Source of the DNA: Flavobacterium sp. N502536
GTDB lineage: Bacteria > Bacteroidota > Bacteroidia > Flavobacteriales > Flavobacteriaceae
Assembly: GCF_025947345.1 (NCBI RefSeq)
Contig: NZ_CP110011.1
Coordinates: forward strand, 4,975,001 to 5,039,000
DNA length: 64,000 nt
Reading direction: 5' to 3'
Shown here: in pieces, positions 19,023 through 30,700 of the stretch
Layout of the letters: every line of letters starts with the position of its first letter
Position numbering within the stretch: position 1 is the first letter of the stretch
Notes under the pieces: generated by a model
What the model was told of the DNA's origin: nothing
The model's database searches: none
The model's input: only the letters and a program-made list of their open reading frames with translations
Program-made: the position numbers and the translations under genes

Positions 19023-21509
19023 TTATTTAATTCTGTTCTTCTCGGTATCGATACTGTTATTTTCTCTTTCCTGAGTGGTGATTTTATCTCCAAAATTATA
19101 CGTAAACGATACTCTCACCTGTCTCGTATTCCATAAAGTCTTATAGTCTGCCGTTGTATTAACCAGATTATTAATTATTCCTTTGTTGATATAGGTTCTA
19201 AAAATATCCATACCTATTAATTTGATTGAACTTCTGCTAGAAAGTTTTTTACTGACGGTTATATCCAGAAACCAATAAGGATCTATAGAAAACTGAGCCA
19301 CATAGGCTTTGCTTACGTATCGACTGAAGAGTTCAACATTATAGTCGTTCTTTAGTTTTATTTGCAATACGGGATCGATTCTGAAATTGTAGCCATAACT
19401 GTGCAGTTTGCCTCCAAAGAAATTGCTCTTAGTATCGGTGTAGGACAGTTGAGCATTTGTAGAAAACGTTAGCCATGAGGCAAGATTAAAAGTGGAGCTC
19501 ACACTAAGATTGCTTACCTGGGTATCGCCTATATTTCCGGGCATACTGTAATAGGTATTGTTTAAAATTTCTATGGTTTCCATAATCTGATCGTTAATTT
19601 TACTGTAGGCCAGCGTAACGTTCAGCAGGCTTTTATGGGCAAAAGAAGCTTCGACTGAATTGGTAATGGACGGTTTCAGATTGGGATTTCCTTTGTAAAA
19701 AGTTAGTTTATCTAACTGGATAACCACGGGATTAAGATCCTGATAATACGGTCTGTCGATTCTTTTTCCGTAATTGATTCCTACGGTATTATTCGCTAAA
19801 GAATCCAGCTTATAAGACAGATAGACGGTCGGGAAAAAATTATCATAGCTGGTTTTGGTTTTCATTCTGGGCTTTATTTCGTTTCCTAACTGATCGCCCA
19901 CAATTTTCACACTTTCATATCGAAGTCCTAACTGCATCGAGAGTCTGTCAAAATTGGTGTTGGAACTCGCGTATAAAGCTGTTATCTTTTCGTCGTACAA
20001 AAATTTATTATTCTGATTTAAGTTTGGAGTCGTATTACCGTTTACGATATCAAAATATTTACTTTCATTATTGGTTCTGATGTTACTGTATTTAAATCCG
20101 GTCTGTAAATTTGTTTTCTTAGTCAGCTGATTCGAATAATCTGCCTTTCCCGCATAAATATTAACCTTAGAAGCCGCTCCTCCTACGAGCATATCGGAAT
20201 AATTTTTACTTGCATCCGAAAACACGATCGAATTTTTAAATTCCTGATAGGGGAAAGAATCGTATAGTAAATAATCGAAATTGGCACTAACATCGCTCTT
20301 TTCATTCAGCTTATGTGTGACGTTAAAATTTGTGGCACTGTTTACCGATTTACTGTCGGAGTCCCCTAGTGTTTTTACAATTGAATCCATGGCCTGGGTT
20401 TTGTTGTAGAGATAATTTCGACCATCGTCGATATCATTCCCATTCCAGATCTGACTATCTGTGGAGAATCCGATAACAGTATTTTTTGAAAGATTGTAAT
20501 CTGCACCAAATCTGAGGTTGGTCACTATAGCATCTCCTACATTATTGGTTTCCTGTCTGCTGTAACTGCCTGTTTCTGTAAAGTTTCTATTGATGAAGAG
20601 ATTCTGAAAACGTTTTTTGTAACCAATGTTTCCACTTAAAAAAAGGTTGTACTTCTCTTTTTTCTTATTCAAATCAAAGGTGGTGTTGTACTCGGTAAAT
20701 TTATGCTGTCTCAATCCCACTACTACGCTTCCGTTTTCTCCTTCTTTTTTGCTCTTTTTTAGTTTGATGTTGATCACTCCCCCATTTCCTGCCGCTTCAT
20801 ATTTGGCAGGCGGGTTGGTCATTATTTCAATTTTGTCGATGTTATCTGAAGCCAGTCCGCTTAAATAACTTTCAAGTTGTGCTCCCGACAGGTACGTTGG
20901 ACGGTCGTCGATAAAAATCGTAGTATTTGCTTTTCCATTCAAACTTACCACTCCCTGCTCGCTTATACTGGTTCCGGGTGCTTTCTTTAACAATTCTAAA
21001 GCCGTAATTCCACTGTTTGATTCTAAAGCGTCTACATTTAAAATAGTACGGTCGATCTTAGTCTCAATGAACTTTTTCTTTTTAACGATTACAACTTCTT
21101 TTAAATTTTCCTTTTTTATGGTCTTAAGCAATTCTATAGGCAAAAGTTGTTTTTTGTTGTCTTCTTTTATTGTAATAATTTCACTTTTAAAAGTCTTGTA
21201 GTCATCATGAACAATTTTAATTCTGTATTTCCCGTTCTTCAGATTTATAAAATTAAACTCTCCTTTGTTTTCAGACAATTCACTTTTTATTAAGGTTTCC
21301 TGTTCCTCATTCAACAAAAGAATTGTTGCAAAAATGACAGGCTCTTTGTTTTCAGCATCGATAACAGTTCCTGAAATTGATGAAGTTGAAACTTGCTTGT
21401 ATATCGAATTATCTGGTGTTTTTGAATTTTGTCCGTATGTTGAATTGCATAGAAAAATAAACACACACAGCAAACCGATATAATTTATATGCATATAATT
21501 GTATTTCAT
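19023..21509 (-). CDS. TonB-receptor-like outer-membrane beta-barrel protein
   Basis: An 828-residue outer-membrane protein with a signal peptide ending around STYGQ (residue 27). A carboxypeptidase-regulatory-like beta domain (ISGTVIDAENKEPVIFATILL, about 44-130) and a TonB-receptor plug follow (LELLKKAPGTSI, FIDDRPTYLSG, KIEIMTNPPAKYEAAGNGGVINI, about 170-255). The rest is a barrel ending in an aromatic-rich strand region and a short charged tail. It belongs to the 'outer membrane beta-barrel family' group of Bacteroidota. In this setting it could export or take up the peptide, or its metal-bound form. It might also be an unrelated neighbour, since it sits in gaps of 137 and 190 bases. Confidence 0.85.
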   Translation of the reverse strand: MKYNYMHINYIGLLCVFIFLCNSTYGQNSKTPDNSIYKQVSTSSISGTVIDAENKEPVIFATILLLNEEQETLIKSELSENKGEFNFINLKNGKYRIKIVHDDYKTFKSEIITIKEDNKKQLLPIELLKTIKKENLKEVVIVKKKKFIETKIDRTILNVDALESNSGITALELLKKAPGTSISEQGVVSLNGKANTTIFIDDRPTYLSGAQLESYLSGLASDNIDKIEIMTNPPAKYEAAGNGGVINIKLKKSKKEGENGSVVVGLRQHKFTEYNTTFDLNKKKEKYNLFLSGNIGYKKRFQNLFINRNFTETGSYSRQETNNVGDAIVTNLRFGADYNLSKNTVIGFSTDSQIWNGNDIDDGRNYLYNKTQAMDSIVKTLGDSDSKSVNSATNFNVTHKLNEKSDVSANFDYLLYDSFPYQEFKNSIVFSDASKNYSDMLVGGAASKVNIYAGKADYSNQLTKKTNLQTGFKYSNIRTNNESKYFDIVNGNTTPNLNQNNKFLYDEKITALYASSNTNFDRLSMQLGLRYESVKIVGDQLGNEIKPRMKTKTSYDNFFPTVYLSYKLDSLANNTVGINYGKRIDRPYYQDLNPVVIQLDKLTFYKGNPNLKPSITNSVEASFAHKSLLNVTLAYSKINDQIMETIEILNNTYYSMPGNIGDTQVSNLSVSSTFNLASWLTFSTNAQLSYTDTKSNFFGGKLHSYGYNFRIDPVLQIKLKNDYNVELFSRYVSKAYVAQFSIDPYWFLDITVSKKLSSRSSIKLIGMDIFRTYINKGIINNLVNTTADYKTLWNTRQVRVSFTYNFGDKITTQERENNSIDTEKNRIK

Positions 21510-21699
21510 TCTTTTTTAAATGTATTTTTTAAGATTAACTGTGAGAATGACATCAAGTAGTCTCAAGCTCTTTTTTTGATTGATAATTTTTATGGAATAG
21601 AAAAGATCTACAGTCTTTGAACGTATTGAAGCGATAGTCCATTCTAAATTTAAGGAGTATGCTAAAACAGGAACCGCTGATAAGGCGTAAAGACTCTGC

Positions 21700-22065
21700 T
21701 TATTTTGCTTTGTAATTTTTGCAGATGTTCCACTTCGTGTTCTTCCCGATATATTTATTTTTATACCTCAATTGTACTGCCGACTCTTGTCTCACGCCGT
21801 TTATGATAAACTCTTTGTCGTTGAGTAAATACGATAACTTGCCAGTGCTTTTGGTTGCCAGTTTTTCTTTTACAATTTGGTTGCTGATTTCTTCAATGAG
21901 CTTTTCAACATTATTTACGTCAGCTGATTCTTTTATAGATTGTCCGGTAATGCCTGTGATCGTAAGTTGATTTTCCACCTGTTCTTTTTTCTTATTTTGT
22001 GCTATGCTGCTAGCGGAGATGAATAATATTAGGATAGCGGCAATTAGCGTTTTGGTTGTTTTCAT
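21700..22065 (-). CDS. Small secreted protein of unknown function
   Basis: A 121-residue protein with a clear signal peptide (LIAAILILFISASSIAQ). The mature part is short, charged and Lys-rich, with a segment resembling 'LLNDKEFIINGVRQ' found in small periplasmic proteins of Flavobacteria. I do not recognise a family. It lies between the outer-membrane barrel and the thioesterase, with gaps of 190 and 250 bases, so its link to the cluster is uncertain. Confidence 0.7.
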   Translation of the reverse strand: MKTTKTLIAAILILFISASSIAQNKKKEQVENQLTITGITGQSIKESADVNNVEKLIEEISNQIVKEKLATKSTGKLSYLLNDKEFIINGVRQESAVQLRYKNKYIGKNTKWNICKNYKAK

Positions 22066-22106
22066 AATTTTTAGTTTTTATACGGTTGGGATAGTTAGCG
22101 GTTCTT

Positions 22107-22235
22107 TGTGTGTGTGTTTCTCCCGCAGATCTTGCAGATCTTGCAGATTTTTTAATCTTTCAATCTTTTAATCTGTGGCGATTGTTAAACACATAGAAAC
22201 ATAGTTTTTCTGGCTGAAATTAAGGCGTTTCACTT
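22107..22235. repeat. Dispersed intergenic repeat, copy A
   Basis: Contains CTCCCGCAGATCTTGCAGAT followed by a segment (22174-22212) that recurs at 33844-33882 with one mismatch over 39 bases, then GCGTTTCAC. A CGCAGATC...GCAGATC...GCAGATTTTTT part also occurs near 9680-9705. These are flavobacterial-type intergenic repeats. No gene is visible in this 250-base gap. Confidence 0.65.
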
Positions 22236-22315
22236 TTAATAAAACACAAAGCTTAATGTGAGAGAAACGTAGTTTTTTTGATATACTTTTCACATCTCAC
22301 AGTCTACATATCACC

Positions 22316-23023
22316 TTACTGATAGTTCAGACTCGCACATTCATCAAAACTGGTTTCAAAAATCTTAATCAGATTATCTCCATTATTGAGTATGAAAAAA
22401 TGGTTTCCTTTGAGTACGTAGGAACTAAATCCCGAAGCAGTATGTTTTTTCCAGTTGTTGATTCGGTCTACGTATTTTTCTGAGTTCCCCATTATGGCTA
22501 CTATCGGAGATTTTACGACCGTATTTTCAATAAAAAAATCTTGTTCTACTATTTTAAAATCGGCTCTAAGTATCGGTAATACAAAATCTAACAGCTCTTT
22601 GCTTTGCAGCAATTCATCAGATATCCCTCCCAATTCGGTGAGCATATTGACGAAATCATCCCGATCCAGATCAGATCGGTCGTTGTCGCTTGTGATTCCG
22701 GGTCCGGCGTTGCCGCTTACAATAAGACATTGGGGCGGAGTGTTGTTTTTCTCCAATAAATCGGTTACCCCCAAACCTAAAGAGGAACCTAAACTGTGCC
22801 CGTAAATGATAAATGGATTGCCATTAAGCTGCGCTGTTATTTGCGAAAAGATATCCTGAATGGCCTCCTTATAAGAAGTAAGTAATTTTTCTTTGATTCT
22901 TTTTCCTCTGCCTGGAAGCTCTACCGGTATCATTTCAAAATCGGTGTAAGCTGACTTCAGAAATTCAAAGGAGTATATGCTACCACCGGCAAAGTGCAGT
23001 AAGAATAGTTGCTTTTTTTTCAT
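22316..23023 (-). CDS. Type II (editing) thioesterase
   Basis: A 235-residue alpha/beta-hydrolase of the GrsT/SrfA-D group. It opens with LFLLHFAGGS, has the nucleophile elbow YGHSLGSS (Ser about 77), and has the catalytic His in GNHFFI (about 207). Such enzymes clear mis-primed or stalled acyl groups from carrier domains. It is free-standing and lies next to the CmlA-like gene (gap 88 bases), in addition to the integrated TE at the end of the large NRPS. Confidence 0.9.
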   Translation of the reverse strand: MKKKQLFLLHFAGGSIYSFEFLKSAYTDFEMIPVELPGRGKRIKEKLLTSYKEAIQDIFSQITAQLNGNPFIIYGHSLGSSLGLGVTDLLEKNNTPPQCLIVSGNAGPGITSDNDRSDLDRDDFVNMLTELGGISDELLQSKELLDFVLPILRADFKIVEQDFFIENTVVKSPIVAIMGNSEKYVDRINNWKKHTASGFSSYVLKGNHFFILNNGDNLIKIFETSFDECASLNYQ

Positions 23024-23111
23024 TTGGTTATTTGGTTTTGGTCAGAACCTTCTTTTAAAAAATCAAAAGAAGGTTTTTAGCTCCGTTAAGATGTCAGAAA
23101 TTTACTTAAAA

Positions 23112-24740
23112 TTAATTAATTACCAATTCTTTTTTTAACTCGTAATCGTATAACAATTCTTTTTCTCCAAATAAACGTTCCGCGACGATTCCTTTTTCGG
23201 CACAGTGGTTTATTAATCGGTTGGATTCAATAATGGCCAGCGATTCTTCGGTGTATTTGATACTGCTTATAAATTCCAGCCATGGCTCCATTCCCATTGC
23301 GTAGACATAAGCTTCTTTTGGATTAAAAATGTCTACCAACGATAACCCTCTATCACTATCACAGCCAGCCAAGCGTCTCGACTGATCGTCTTCTCTGTTA
23401 ATCGGTTCTGTCATTAGGCAGCCGTAAAGCCAACTTAAAGGCGCGCCGGCACACTCCATTCCTAAAAACAAGACATCAACATCGCCTTTAACTCTGTGAA
23501 TGTGTTCGTATAATCTCGGTTCCATTACTCTTGAATCGGCAACAAACAAAAAGCTCAGCTCGTTTATGGCCACATGGAAACATGATTTGGCTCTGATGTT
23601 AAGATCGCTATGTTCTCCTGTAAACGGAAGCCCGGTAATGGTACAATTTTCAAATTTTATCTCTTCCAGTTCGTCAATTTCGATGACGTTTTTAAATCCG
23701 ATACTTTGAAACGCTAATTTGATACTAGGGTCCTGAAGTGCTCCGCTGGTGGTTACCGGTACGATCAGGTTTTTAATTTTATGTCTCAACGGCAGCAGGG
23801 TTTCCAATACGATATGATCCTGGTGATTGTGCGTAATCAATACATAATCAATTACGTCCGGAAGGTCAATATCTGAAAAATGCTCAACGGTAGATTCATA
23901 TCCGTAATAACTAATCAAAGGGTCTACAAGGATACTCACATCTTTGGTTTCGATCAAAATACAGGCATGTCCCAGATAACGCATTCTGGCTTTGTCACCC
24001 GTATATTTTTGATAGGCAGGATGTTCTTTTTTAGTAAAGAAAGTTTTAAACAGCTCCATTTGCTCTTCCTTAACGCCCAGTTCTTCTGCAACGGCTTCTA
24101 TAGATCCCGGATTTCTTTTCATTCTGCTTAACGTATCAATTCCTTTATGGTCAAACGGAATATCCAACTGTAATACATTTGGCTCTTCCAACTGCGGTGT
24201 GCTCAAACAAAAAGGGCGTTCGTCGTTTAGTGTTTCCCATAAGGAAATAGATTGCGACTGTTTGGAATAAAAAGGACTGTTGTATAATAAGGATTCGAAA
24301 AAACGATACGAAGGATGATTGTTTAAATCGTAAACCAATTCTACATATCCTTTTAATATTTCCGGAACTTCTTTGTACAAAGGCTCCAATGAAGCTCCTT
24401 TTGCTTTTGCTTTAAGAAGTTGGTCCAATTCTTTTATCGCGTCTGATAATTGTATGGCGTTGGCCTGTTTATTAAGAATTTCAGCTTTTAGTTCCTTTAC
24501 TTCCTCTACTCTTCTGGTTTCATAATCCATAAAAGGGCCTCCCAGCATTTTCGGATTTTTTACGGCAGCCTCATGAATCGCAGGGGCCTGAATATAAGAA
24601 TTCATAATTTTTAAATGTCTTTCAACAATATTCATTGCAGCTGTTGCAGGCGATATTAAGTGTGTCCATGCGTACCATTTATCTACCAGTGGTCCAATAA
24701 TTACATTTGGTTTAAAGTAATATTTTTCAGTGTTTTCCAT
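23112..24740 (-). CDS. CmlA-like diiron beta-hydroxylase (1)
   Basis: A 542-residue protein with the two-part layout of CmlA: an N-terminal ~240-residue dimerisation-type domain and a C-terminal metallo-beta-lactamase fold. CmlA-family enzymes use a non-haem diiron centre and O2 to beta-hydroxylate aminoacyl groups held on carrier domains. Candidate ligands are THNHQDH (about 302-307), Glu in GEHSD (about 376) and Asp in VADSR (about 400). Their spacing is close to that I recall for CmlA. It starts 27 bases after the large NRPS. The substrate is unknown. It cannot be Hpg, which has no free beta-CH2. Confidence 0.85.
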   Translation of the reverse strand: MENTEKYYFKPNVIIGPLVDKWYAWTHLISPATAAMNIVERHLKIMNSYIQAPAIHEAAVKNPKMLGGPFMDYETRRVEEVKELKAEILNKQANAIQLSDAIKELDQLLKAKAKGASLEPLYKEVPEILKGYVELVYDLNNHPSYRFFESLLYNSPFYSKQSQSISLWETLNDERPFCLSTPQLEEPNVLQLDIPFDHKGIDTLSRMKRNPGSIEAVAEELGVKEEQMELFKTFFTKKEHPAYQKYTGDKARMRYLGHACILIETKDVSILVDPLISYYGYESTVEHFSDIDLPDVIDYVLITHNHQDHIVLETLLPLRHKIKNLIVPVTTSGALQDPSIKLAFQSIGFKNVIEIDELEEIKFENCTITGLPFTGEHSDLNIRAKSCFHVAINELSFLFVADSRVMEPRLYEHIHRVKGDVDVLFLGMECAGAPLSWLYGCLMTEPINREDDQSRRLAGCDSDRGLSLVDIFNPKEAYVYAMGMEPWLEFISSIKYTEESLAIIESNRLINHCAEKGIVAERLFGEKELLYDYELKKELVIN

Positions 24741-24767
24741 TATAAAAGTTAATTAGTTTTACGATTT

Positions 24768-27700
24768 TTAGTTGGTTTCTATGCTTGTTTTCTGAATGCT
24801 ATTTTTGAAGATTTCAACATACTTGTCAAAATTTTTCTCGCTAAAGGCTTCCCAGTGTGTACCCGACAGGTAATGATGCGTTAATTCGCCAGTTGTATAC
24901 TCTTTCCAATTGTGCATGTTACTTCTCAATTCGTTTTCACCCGATTCAAGGACATGTATCGCACTCGAAATTTTCCCCTGAAGGCTGTATTGGTTGTCAA
25001 GGAGCAAATTGTTTTTCAGAAAAGATAAAACACTCGCTTTCTGGTCTGTGCTCAAGCCTGTAATCTTCTGATATTCCTTAAGCAGCCAATCGGCCTGTGC
25101 ATCAATATCTTCCTCGTTGTCCTGGAGTCCGATGATCGAAATCGGTCTGTCTACCAAAACTAATTCGATGGCATCGTACTGTTTTTCGAGTTCTTTGACT
25201 ACTTCAAAGGCAATTGCGGCACCCATTGAATACCCCAGAATCACAAACGGCTGATTGCTCTGACGTTTTTTAATTTCTTCGCTGAAATAGCCGGCCATTT
25301 CTTCAATAGACTGGCAAAATTTTTCCTGAGGTTCCAATCCTTTGTATTGCAGTCCTATTGAGTTAAAATGGCTGCTTAGTGCTTTTGCCAAAGGATGATA
25401 CAAAATCGAATTACCCAGAATTGGTGGTATAAAATAAATGGTGTTTGGATGATTGCCCACGTGTAAATCGATCAATGCAGACGCTGCTGTTTTTTTACCC
25501 TGAGCCAGTTCTCTGATGGTTGGCGCATTGTAAAGGTCTTTGATCGAAATTTCCAACCCTAGTTTTCTTCTTAACATAGACTGTAGCTTAATCGCTTTAA
25601 GGCTGTATCCGCCAATTTCAAAAAAGTTGTCCAGCACACTGATTTCCTTTTTTTCTAAAATGTCCTGCCAGATCTGAAGGATTGTGTTTTCGGTTTCGTT
25701 TTCCGGAGCAACAAGCGATCTGATAACATCCGTTTTGTGTATTTCTATGGCTAACAATTTGTTTCGGTCTACTTTTCTGCTTTTTGTGAGCGGAATTTCT
25801 TCTACAGGAATAAAATACGACGGGATCATGAAGTAAGGCAAAACACTTTTTAGTTTGGTTCTGATGTTTCTTACGTCAAAATGTTCGTCCGGAACCAGAT
25901 ACGCCACGACTTCTTTTTCTCCTAATTTGTTTGTCTTAGCCAGTACCGCAACCGAAGTTGTTATTTTTTGCTGAAGAAATGCATTTTCAATTTCGCCCAA
26001 TTCAATTCGGTAACCTCTAATTTTTACCTGATCGTCGGCTCTGCCAAAAAACTGAATGTTACCATCCGGCAGCCAGCAGCATAAATCACCTGTCTTGTAT
26101 AAAGTCTCCCCTTTTGCAAAAGGATTAGGAACAAAACGTTCTTTGGTGAGTGTTTCCTGATTGATGTATCCTCTCGAAACGCCTATTCCTCCGATAAACA
26201 TTTCACCAACAACTCCTGTTTTTACTAATTGCGAAGCGCTGTCTAAAATGTAAATGGCTGTGTTCTCAATCGGACTTCCGATTGGCAGACGGTTCAGCTC
26301 TTTATCGTTCTCTTTGTCGTAGGCATAAATAGTCGAAGACACGGTGGTTTCGGTAGGCCCATAAGAGTTGTAGAAGTCAGTGTGAGCGGCCCATTTTCTG
26401 GCTAGGTTTATGGAACATTCTTCACCTCCAACCACAACTCTGTTTAAATGGTACTTATTAGGGATTACATTTTCCAGATACGTTGGTGTTACATCGATAT
26501 GTGTAATTTCTTTTTGCATCAAAAGCTCTGCAAATTTTTCATTGTCCAACAGGTCTTCTTTATCACATAACACCAAAGTGGCTCCGCTTGCCAATGCCAC
26601 AAAAATTTGTTCTACCGAAGCATCAAAGACATAATTGGAAAAAGCTAAAATCTTCTCTTCTTTCTGTATGTTATATCTTTTGATTAATGATTTTGCAAGA
26701 TTGACCACTCCTTTATGTTCGATAAAAACTCCTTTTGGATTTCCAGTTGTTCCGGAGGTGTAAATACTGTATATTAAAGAGTTTGGCGTAAGATTGGCGT
26801 CGGTTTTCGCTGTACTTTCTTCGGCAATGCTGTCCCATTCTTTATCCATTACAATAGTTCTTGGAAAAGATTCCTGAGAAAAGTTTTCTAAAACAGCCTG
26901 TTTGGAAAGCAGGGCTTTGGCTGCTGTATCTTTTAAGATAAAATCAATTCTTTGCTGTGGATACCCCTCGTCTAAAGGAACGTAGGCTGCTCCGGCTTTT
27001 ATGATCCCAAAAATTGAAATGAGCATTTCGACAGAACGATCAATTAATATCGCTACAAAATCTTCATTACCTATTCCTTGTTTTCTTAGATAATGTCCTA
27101 GCTGATTTGACTTTTGATCGAGTTCTGCATAACTAATGTTTAGACCATTATGGTACAATGCCGGATAATGAGGATTTAGCGCTACCTGCTCCGCAAACAA
27201 TTCTAATACGGTTTGCTTGTTGTTTTCGGCTATTGATTTACCCTCGTTTTGAGTTAAATAGCTTTCTTTTTCCGAATTGGATAAGTGATCCAGTTCTTTT
27301 AAAGAGACTTCCGGATGCTCCACAAGGTGTTTGAAAACTTTTTTGTAAACCGACTCGATTTCAGACAGTTCAATTTTATTGATCAGTTCTCTGGTTTGGG
27401 CAAAATCAAATAAGGCTGCATTATTGGTATTGTTAACGGTAAAATCAAGATAGGTATTGGTCGCTCCTTTTCCGTTTAATACCAATTCCTGATTGCCTAA
27501 ATTCGATGCTTTTTGCTCCTTCAGCTGTTCTTCTAAAGCATCATAAGAGTAAAAGTCGACATAATTGAAGATGATATCAAAGAATGGGTTGTTCGTACCT
27601 TTAATTTCATTGTTCACCGCAGCGATATTGGCCAAACTCATATCGGAAAAATTACTTACTTCAACAAGTTTTTGCTTTACTAACAACAGTAAATTTTCGC

Positions 27701-30700
27701 CGCTTATGGTTCTGTCCACTTCCAGTCTGAAAGGGATCGTATTTAGAAAACAGCCTAACATTTCATCGGAATCCGGCAGAGCGGGTCTGGTGTTTACGAC
27801 TAAACCAATTGTGATATCATTGCCATAGGTGTATAGTTTTATGGTGTAAATTAAAGCGCTCAAAGCCAGCTCTTTTAATCGGATGCCATAGGCTGTTTTT
27901 AAAGCATCGATCTTTGATAACGTTTCTTTCTCAAAACCAAACAGTTTAAAATCTTCTACTTCTTTTTCGGTAAATAAGTTCACCCTGTTATAGTCGTTTA
28001 ATTCATTCGACCAAAATGTGGTAATCTCTTCTTTTCGTTTGTCTTCGAGCTGATAAAGAATATAATCTTTGTGGCTCGATCTTAATTTAGCCGGTTTAAA
28101 CGAAGGGGTATCGATTAGTTTAAGGTACACATTATTAATCTCGGTCAATAATAACGAATCGCTCCAGCCGTCTATAATCGCATGATGACATTGAGAAACA
28201 AAAACAATGGTGTCGTTGCCTATATTAAAAGCAGCCATTCTAAACAATGGTGCCTGGCTTACATCAAATGGGTTCAGCAGTTCTGACTGAAGGAAGTCTG
28301 CAATGACTTTTTCCTGTTCTTTTAAAGATCCCAAATGCGACAAATGCTGATAAAAAACAGGCAGTTCAACCTGTTTGTATACGATTTGAACTTCCTGATC
28401 GTAATCGTGTAAATTAAATGCCGTTCTAAGAATTTCATGCTTTTCGGTCATCAATTGCATCGCCTGTCTGAAAACCGTAATGTCAAAATCCTGAAATTGT
28501 CTGGAGTTAATCATTTGATCGTGATACACGCTTGCTCCTTCGTATTTCAACGACTCGTAGATCATTCCTTTCTGAATATCACTCATTGGGTAAACGTCTT
28601 CTACTCTATCAGCCTCACTTTCGTTTAAAGATTCTAAAACGCTGTTTCTGATCCAATCCATCGATTGTCTGGCCTGATCTTTTACTCCTGCAACTGCTGC
28701 TTTTTTTACGGCAATTGATGTTCTGTTATTTGTTATAAAATCCGATAACTGAGCAATGCAATCGTTAGTATAAACGTCGGAAATGGTAATTTCTAATTGC
28801 ATTTCGTTGTAAATGCCATTGACAATCTTTAGTACTTTGATCGAGTCGCCTCCTAAATCAAAAAAGCGATCTTTTACGCCTATTTTCTTTTTGTCCAGAA
28901 CGGTTTCCCAGATCTTTACTAAGGTTATCTCCTGTTCGGTTTGCGGCGCTACATATTCTTCTCCGATTCTGCTTTCGGCATCTCCAATTTCGAGTAAAGC
29001 CTTAGTATCTATTTTTCCATTTGGTGTTTGTGGAAATGCAGCAACTGTAACAAAATGAGCCGGTACAGCATAAGCCGGTACTATATTTTTTAAATAGTTT
29101 TTGAGATCTGAAAGGTTTAAGGTTTCATCGGCTAACAAATAAGCGTACAGTTCGTTATCACCTGCTTTATTTTCTTTTGTTAAAATAACTGCAGCTTCTA
29201 CAAACTGGTACTGTTCAACAGCATATTGTATTTCGCCCAATTCGATACGATATCCTCTTACTTTTACCTGATTGTCTTTTCGACCTAAAAATTCGATCTC
29301 TCCGGCTGAATTCCATCTGCCCAAATCGCCTGTTTTATACATCAAACCAGCTGGGTTAAATGGGTCTTTTACAAATTTTTGCTGAGTCAGTTCAGGATTG
29401 TTTAAATATCCTTTGGTAACTCCATTCCCTCCAATGTGTAATTCGCCAATAACACCAAGCGGTACCAGTTCTTCTTTTTCATTTAAAATATAAATATGGG
29501 TGTTGGCAATTGGTTTTCCGATCGTCGCTGTTACCGGTTTTCCTTCTTCATATTTGTGAACGCTACTCCAAACCGAGCATTCCGTTGGACCGTACTCGTT
29601 AAACAAATCGCAACCCGATTTTCCTATAGGGCTGTTAAAATGCTCTTCGATCAAACTTATCGGGCAGGTTTCACCGGCTACGGTAACTTGCTCTAAAGAA
29701 GCTTCTTTGTCTGACAAGGCTTTCAATAACAATTTATAGTAAGAAGGAACCGTCAATAAATGGCTTACTTTTTCGGTTGCGATAAGGTCGGCGATGAAAT
29801 TTACATTGGCAATGTCCGAAGTACTCGTGATACACAATGTACCTCCGGTGGTCAATGTGCTGAAGATTCCCGCTACTGAACTGTCAAACGCGACAGAGGA
29901 CAGTAATAAGAAGCTTTTTATTGGCGAATAGGTGTTGCTTCTTGGGGCCAACGAATGCTGCAAGTTACCGTGTGTTACCATAACTCCTTTTGGATTTCCT
30001 GTAGAACCCGAAGTGTAAATGATGTAAGCCAAATGCTCCGGTAAAACAGTTGTTTCAGGAGTCGTTACCGGATTGGTCAAGCTGTCCAGCTGTACATCCA
30101 TTGCAAATATTCCCCCCTCATAATAGGACAGGTCAAATAAATAATCGGATTGGGTGAGCAATACTTTTACATTGGTGTCTTTGAGGATGTACTCTTTTCG
30201 GGAAACCGGGTAATCAGGATCTATAGGCACGTAAGCGGCTCCTGCTTTTAATATTGCTAAAATTCCAATAAATACAGATTCGGAACGATCGAGCATAATT
30301 CCAACAAAATCATTTGACTTCAGTTGATATTCTTCCAGTAAAAAATGGGCCAGCTGATTGGAACGCTCATTCAGTTCAAGGTAACTTAATTGTTTTCCTT
30401 CAAAAGATATTGCTGTGGCTTCCGGATTTTTTTCTGTCTGCTCTTTTATCATTTCTACAACGGTCTTCGATTGGTCATAGCTAAAAGTTTCTGCATTAAA
30501 TTGAAGCAAATGCTGTTGTTCTTCTTTTAATAACCATTTTAATTCCAGTATCGGCTGGTTAGTATTTTCTAATACTGCTGTTAATAACTGTTCCAGATGA
30601 TTTCCGAATTGTTCTATTCTTTGGGAATCAAATACATCGCTGTTGTAAATAATGCTGGTGGCTAAGCCCTGAGGTGCTTCTGTAAAGTTAAAAACCAAAT

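Noticed and set aside
23112..24740. A metallo-beta-lactamase giving antibiotic resistance
   Set aside because: The 540-residue two-domain layout, the NRPS setting and the Glu/Asp ligand spacing fit the CmlA hydroxylase family instead.
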